From assembly GCF_000516985.1 (NCBI RefSeq), contig NW_006917098.1, positions 2,170,001-2,234,000 of the forward strand: a DNA stretch of 64,000 bases, written 5' to 3'. This document shows, in pieces, positions 59,215 through 64,000 of this stretch. This stretch comes from Pestalotiopsis fici W106-1 (taxonomy: Eukaryota; Ascomycota; Sordariomycetes; Amphisphaeriales; Sporocadaceae). Position numbers and translations under genes: made by a program. The notes under the pieces are model-generated. The model did not search any database, was not told where the DNA came from, and saw only the letters and a list, made by a program, of their open reading frames with translations. Each line of letters starts with the position of its first letter. The first letter of the stretch is position 1.

Positions 59215-61707
59215 TCTTGTCCTCTCGTATTGGTGGTGTGGGGGGAGGGAATATTTCCCTTCTCTCTTCTCTGCTGTTTTCTCACTCGTTTGCCTCGACT
59301 ATGCAAATGCATGGGGGAGGAAATTGGAGAGCGCATACTCCTATGTCGGCCAATCAGCATAGTGTATTTGTCAATTTAAAGACTCAAAAGAGCTGCGTCA
59401 ACGTCACCGAGCTCGCTAGTGGGTTTTGTCCTGTTCCCTTGGGCAAGATACTAGTCGACTGGGGTTGAGCAGGGGCGGGCTGAGTGAAAGACTCATCCTG
59501 ACTGGCCATTGCTGATCGCCTCCCACAAATTGCTGTCCGTCTCTCGGCGAGTTCCCCTCCCCCACTCTGACTTATTTGGGAGGCTAACATTGGTAGGCGG
59601 GGACCAGGCTGGCTCCAGAGACAGGTAGCGTAGCGATCTGCCACATGTTCAGGCGGTGTTTTGTGTGGCCAAGTTATTTTTTTTTTTTCCCACGTCCCTC
59701 TAATTACTTTTTTGCTCTCAGGGCCAGGTAGGCAGGCATATGTATTCTCTCTAGTGTAACATGGCAGTTTGTATGGGACGATGGTCGGAACGGACATAGG
59801 AATAAGTCTAGGTAGATTTAGTGTTTTCCCCCGAAACGGGCAGACAGTCGGTGCAGTTCCCCTCCTGCTTGCCCTCGAATATAAGCAAGGCCACTCTCCC
59901 ACGTTTCTCATCATCTCTTCTACCCTTCTTCTCTTCCTTTGCCAGACGACTCTTCCGTTCCCTCTCTTTCTGATTGAGAGTGATACTTTCCCCGTGGGCC
60001 ACTAGAGCTGTCCTCAAGTAGTATATCAAAAGAGAGTCCTTTCGAAATCTACCTGTAAGTAATGAATGATTGCCCTGAACGACTTGCTTCCCCCCATAAC
60101 CCAGCACCCCCTCTCGCATTTTGCACATTATACACACCCGGAATCGACACATACTACCTTTGGAGCGGATCGATGAGCGACATGGCGAGGACCCTAGAAG
60201 GATGGTGACTCGACGGCCCTTGTGGTGGTGCGACATTCTACTGCACTTTCCATTTCGAGCGACACGAATTGTTACGCAAGGGCAACACACATCATCTGGT
60301 GTTGTCTCAAGAAGCGGGACAGAATAGCACATTTCTCAAAGTGTTTGGCAATCTTTTTTTCACCCACTACTCCAATGCCATGCCATTCCAATCTCCAGTG
60401 GCAAGCGAAATCGACAGACAGCACAGTCTTGAGTAGTAGCGACAGCAGCGATGTGGATCGGCGTGCTCATACGCACGTTCTGACTGGGACGATTGCCATG
60501 GCACAAGTCAGACACTGGCAGCATACACCATGGGGAAACAAAAAAAAAAATTAAGAGAGACCACAAAAATCGGCCGACGCCAGAGCTGCATTGCTAGCTT
60601 CGCTTCTATCAAAACCCAGTTCTCTCTTAGCCGCATGAACCAAGTACCGTGGCTGCAATTGGTTGTCGTCATACCTCCCCCACGCCCACTGGAATCCGCG
60701 AGCGTGTCAGGCATTTCGACCTACCAGATTGTGGCCTTGTATGGGGAATTTCCCAATGTGGTTGCAAGCTGGCTGAGCTTTCTCCAAAGCTCTGCACGCT
60801 AGATCCTGTTGCGTTGCATCACATGAAAACGGCATATCCTTGAGAAACGCTGGGCGGAAAAAAAAAAAAAATCATTACCCACTGGCGGCGGCTGCTACTG
60901 CTGCTCAATCTGCAACCGAATCGAAATGCGGCGTCTCTGCGGGATCGGCTGTTCTGCTTGGAATCACTCAGAGTCGTGGCCGCCCGATGAATCTTACCAC
61001 CTGCGTTGATGGGTCGCCGTCTGACCAATCAGGCCGCCGTTTGTTCTAATCAGGACGCCGCGGTTTTGTGCCTTTGTCAATTCCAGACTAGAGAAATGGC
61101 AAAAGTCAATTCGCCTGCCTGTCTGCACCATCTTGACTACGATACCCCCCATTGTATTCTACTGTCGCTACAAGACGCCAAAGGGATTTTCAGCACGCTC
61201 CATATATACCGACTTTCACCAGATTGCCGCCCAACCCTCTCAAACTCTTGGACTCGGTTCCTTCCCATCAGACACCAACAACACTGCCGGCTCAATCTCA
61301 GACGGAGAGCGCCGTTGATAGAGAAGACTATCCAGCTTGTTCCAGACCCGCAACCTCGAACCTGGCAACCACCAAAAACTGGAACCCTTCAACCTAGTCT
61401 GCCACCCCACTTCCGTCACAACTCCGCCGAGTCCAGACATTCGGATCCTGCCGCATTCCACTCGAAACCTTCACGCTCTTGCCATTCTTGCTGTCGCATA
61501 TTTCTCTCTTCTTCACCTCGGCCAATCTCATCTCTAGCAATAGCAAGCAACTAACCTTTGATCTCATCTTCACAGTTCCAGAAAATTTGAGCGGCATCAG
61601 CTGCCCCCATCGTCGAGGGACCACTTTTCCGCCGATACCTTGATACCCCATTACCTCGAACCCAATAAAAAGACCTCCCCACCCGAAGACCCATTCACTC
61701 GCCTAGC

Positions 61708-64000
61708 ATGGGCGTGCCGAAGGAATTCGACGATAGACAAACATCACTTGAATCTGAGGCCGAAACATACCACCCGTATGAATACCAGACAGAGAACAAT
61801 GGCTCTTGGGCTGGTGCCCTGCCGGTGAAGCAGTAGGTTCAACTTTTGAGGTCGAAAAATATTATACACGGTATCGCTGACATTGACAACAGGGGTCTCT
61901 ATGATCCTTCGCTAGAGAAGGATGCTTGTGGTGTCGGTTTCGCCTGGTAAGATTCAGAACATACTCGACAGTGATGTGAACAAGCAACTAACCAGACCTC
62001 AAAAAGTCACATCAAGGGTGTTCCCAGCCACAAGATTGTTAGCGATGGTTAGTTTCTCTGATCCCCCTCTCAACCCAAGATTACTGACCGATCAAATAGC
62101 ACGAAACCTGCTCTGCAACATGACCCACCGTGGTGCGGTGGGTTCTGACGCTCGCGATGGTGACGGTGCAGGTGTGATGACTTCGATTCCTCACAAGTTC
62201 TTCATCAAGAACTTTGAGCGTGAGGTTGGCATTAAGCTGCCCCCTCTTGGCCAGTACGCTGTCGGAAACTTGTTCTTCAAGCCCGACGAGGAGACCCTTC
62301 AGGAATCGAAGAGGCAATTGGAAGATATTGCCGAGTCGCTGGGCCTTAGAGTCCTGGGATGGCGAGAGCCCCCCGTTGACTCTACTCTTCTTGGCCCAGC
62401 CGCAAAGTCGCGCGAGCCCATCATTTTGCAGCCCTTTGTGGTGCTTACCTCCGCATACGGCTCTGGAGATGCTCCTGAAATCACGGACCCAGAGAAGTTT
62501 GATGATAAACTCTTCGAGAGGCAGCTGTACGTGCTGCGCAAGCGTGCCACCAACACCATTGGTCTTCACAACTGGTTCTACCTCTGCTCCCTGTCCAACA
62601 GAAACATTGTATACAAGGGACAGCTGGCACCAGTCCAGGTCTACCAATACTATCACGACTTGGTGAACGCCGACTACCAGGCTCACTTTGCCTTGGTGCA
62701 CTCTCGTTTCTCTACCAACACCTTTCCCTCATGGGATCGTGCGCAGCCGCTTCGATGGGCTGCCCACAACGGTGAGATCAACACCCTGCGTGGTAACAAG
62801 AACTGGATGCGTGCCCGCGAGGGTCTCATGCAGTCCGATATCTTTGGCGATGAGCTTGAGCACCTCTACCCCATTGTCGAGGACGGTGGTTCCGATTCTG
62901 CAGCTTTCGACAACGTCCTGGAGCTGCTTACCATCAACGGCGTCCTTTCTCTGCCCGAGGCTGTGATGCTGATGGTTCCAGAGGCATGGCAGGGCAACAC
63001 TGCCATGGATCCCAAGAAGGCTGCATTCTACGAGTGGGCTGCTTGCCAGATGGAGCCCTGGGATGGTCCCGCCCTGTTCACCTTCGCTGATGGTCGCTTC
63101 TGCGGTGCCAACCTCGATCGTAACGGTCTGCGCCCTTGCCGATACTACATCATGGACGATGACCGCATCATCTGTGCATCAGAGGTCGGTACCATCCCTG
63201 TCGAGCCTGAGAGGGTCATCCAGAAGGGACGTCTCCAGCCAGGAAAGATGCTGCTGGTCGACACCCAGGCCGGACGCTTGATCGACGACGCTGAGCTCAA
63301 GGCTGCTGTTTCCAACCGCAATGATTTCCAATCTTGGATCGACAATGAGCTCATTACCCTTCCCAAGGTCTTGAGCCAGGCCACCGAGAGTGGATTGGAC
63401 ATTGCCCCCAAGCCTGATGCCAGCAAGCTCCAGGAGGACCCCTTGCTGCTTGCATTTGGTTACACTCACGAACAGGTCAGTTTGCTCTTGGCTCCCATGG
63501 CTTCCGATGAAAAGGAGGCTCTGGGATCCATGGGTAACGATGCTCCCTTGGCCTGTTTGTCGCAGGCGCCTCGTCTGCTCTATGAGTACTTCCGCCAGCT
63601 GTTCGCCCAGGTTACCAACCCTCCGATCGACCCGATTAGAGAGTCTATCGTCATGTCGCTCGACTGCTACGTCGGTCCTCAGGGCAACCTGCTTGAGATG
63701 GACGCATCCCAGTGTGGACGTCTGCTGCTTCCCAGCCCTATCCTCTCAATTCCCGAGTTCAACTCTTTGATGAACATGTCCAAGGCCCACCCCGGATGGA
63801 CCGTCAAGACTATTGACCTGACCTTCCCCAAGAGCGAGGGAGTTGCCGGCTACCTCAAGCACCTCGACTACATTTGCAACGAGACCACTGCAGCCATCGA
63901 GGCCCGTGACCGTATCATTGTGCTGTCTGACCGCAAGACCTCGGCCGACCGCGTGGCCGTCTCTACGCTTTTGGCCTCGGGTATGGTTCACCACCACTTG
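61708..64000 (+). CDS. GLT1: NADH-dependent glutamate synthase (GOGAT), 5' third, runs off the window
   Basis: Makes two glutamates from glutamine and 2-oxoglutarate. Exons 61708-61832, 61893-61946, 62007-62047 and 62100 to the window end join in phase; the introns are 60, 60 and 52 nt. 707 codons are present of an enzyme normally about 2,100 residues long. The start ATG (MGVPKEFDDRQTSLES) is the only one before the propeptide. The propeptide ends ...EKDA and the catalytic amidotransferase cysteine begins CGVGF; the TGT codon for the next cysteine is split by intron 2 (GFACHIKGVPSHK). Then follow the class II glutamine amidotransferase signatures THRGAVGSDARDGDGAGV, VHSRFSTNTFPSWDRAQP, NGEINTLRGNKNW and GPALFTFADGRFCGANLDRNG. 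The central domain begins after about residue 480 (LLYEYFRQLFAQVTNPPIDP). FMN- and NADH-binding parts lie outside the window. Confidence 0.97.

Larger units (their letters stand above)
54742..61707. promoter_or_regulatory. 7 kb divergent region between APC15 and GLT1 without a recognisable gene
   Basis: Only short frames are present; the largest (57,221-57,832 plus, 59,384-59,914 minus, 59,808-60,332 minus) have no domain or plausible exon chain. The region holds a 21-nt poly(A) run, a (TTG)n microsatellite and an ACCTACCTA word (54,950). The last 600 nt are C/T-rich on the plus strand and are probably the GLT1 promoter and leader, with a TATATA at about 61,202. Confidence 0.45.

Overview
The window is nuclear DNA from a filamentous ascomycete. 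Evidence: short 47-101 nt introns with GTRAGT-type donors and CTRAC/CTAAC branch sites, pyrimidine-rich gene leaders, and fungal protein families (VTC polyphosphate polymerase, fungal DOCK, opsin-related protein, CmcJ/NvfI oxidoreductase). The families and the style of the intergenic DNA suggest a Sordariomycete, perhaps Hypocreales; that placement is inference. There is no sign of a bacterial, plasmid or viral segment.

Layout. Positions 1-19,568 contain no recognisable protein gene. The last 3 kb of this stretch are pyrimidine-rich and probably form the promoter and leader of the first gene, a four-finger C2H2 transcription factor (19,569-20,960). After another 5 kb without a recognisable gene comes a second C2H2-type gene (26,209-27,523) whose 3' end may be frameshifted. 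It is convergent with a type II membrane glycosyltransferase on the minus strand (28,173-29,687). A 4.4 kb spacer rich in simple repeats follows. Then come two minus-strand housekeeping genes: a DOCK-family guanine nucleotide exchange factor (34,071-40,280) and the vacuolar polyphosphate polymerase subunit VTC4 (43,705-46,087).

Positions 47,400-51,800 hold an accessory-looking block: a divergent opsin-related protein lacking the retinal lysine, a small orphan gene, and a CmcJ/NvfI-type oxidoreductase. Then come the SNARE BET1 (52,245-53,152) and a convergent APC15-like anaphase-promoting complex subunit (53,565-54,741). A 7 kb gene-free region separates APC15 from the first third of NADH-glutamate synthase GLT1, which runs off the right edge.

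The genes do not form one pathway. They are a mix of core functions (ER-Golgi fusion, cell-cycle ubiquitination, nitrogen assimilation, polyphosphate storage, Rho/Rac signalling) and a few accessory genes. Many listed start codons differ from the longest open frame because I required an ATG and merged exons by splice signals. All splice sites are predicted by eye.
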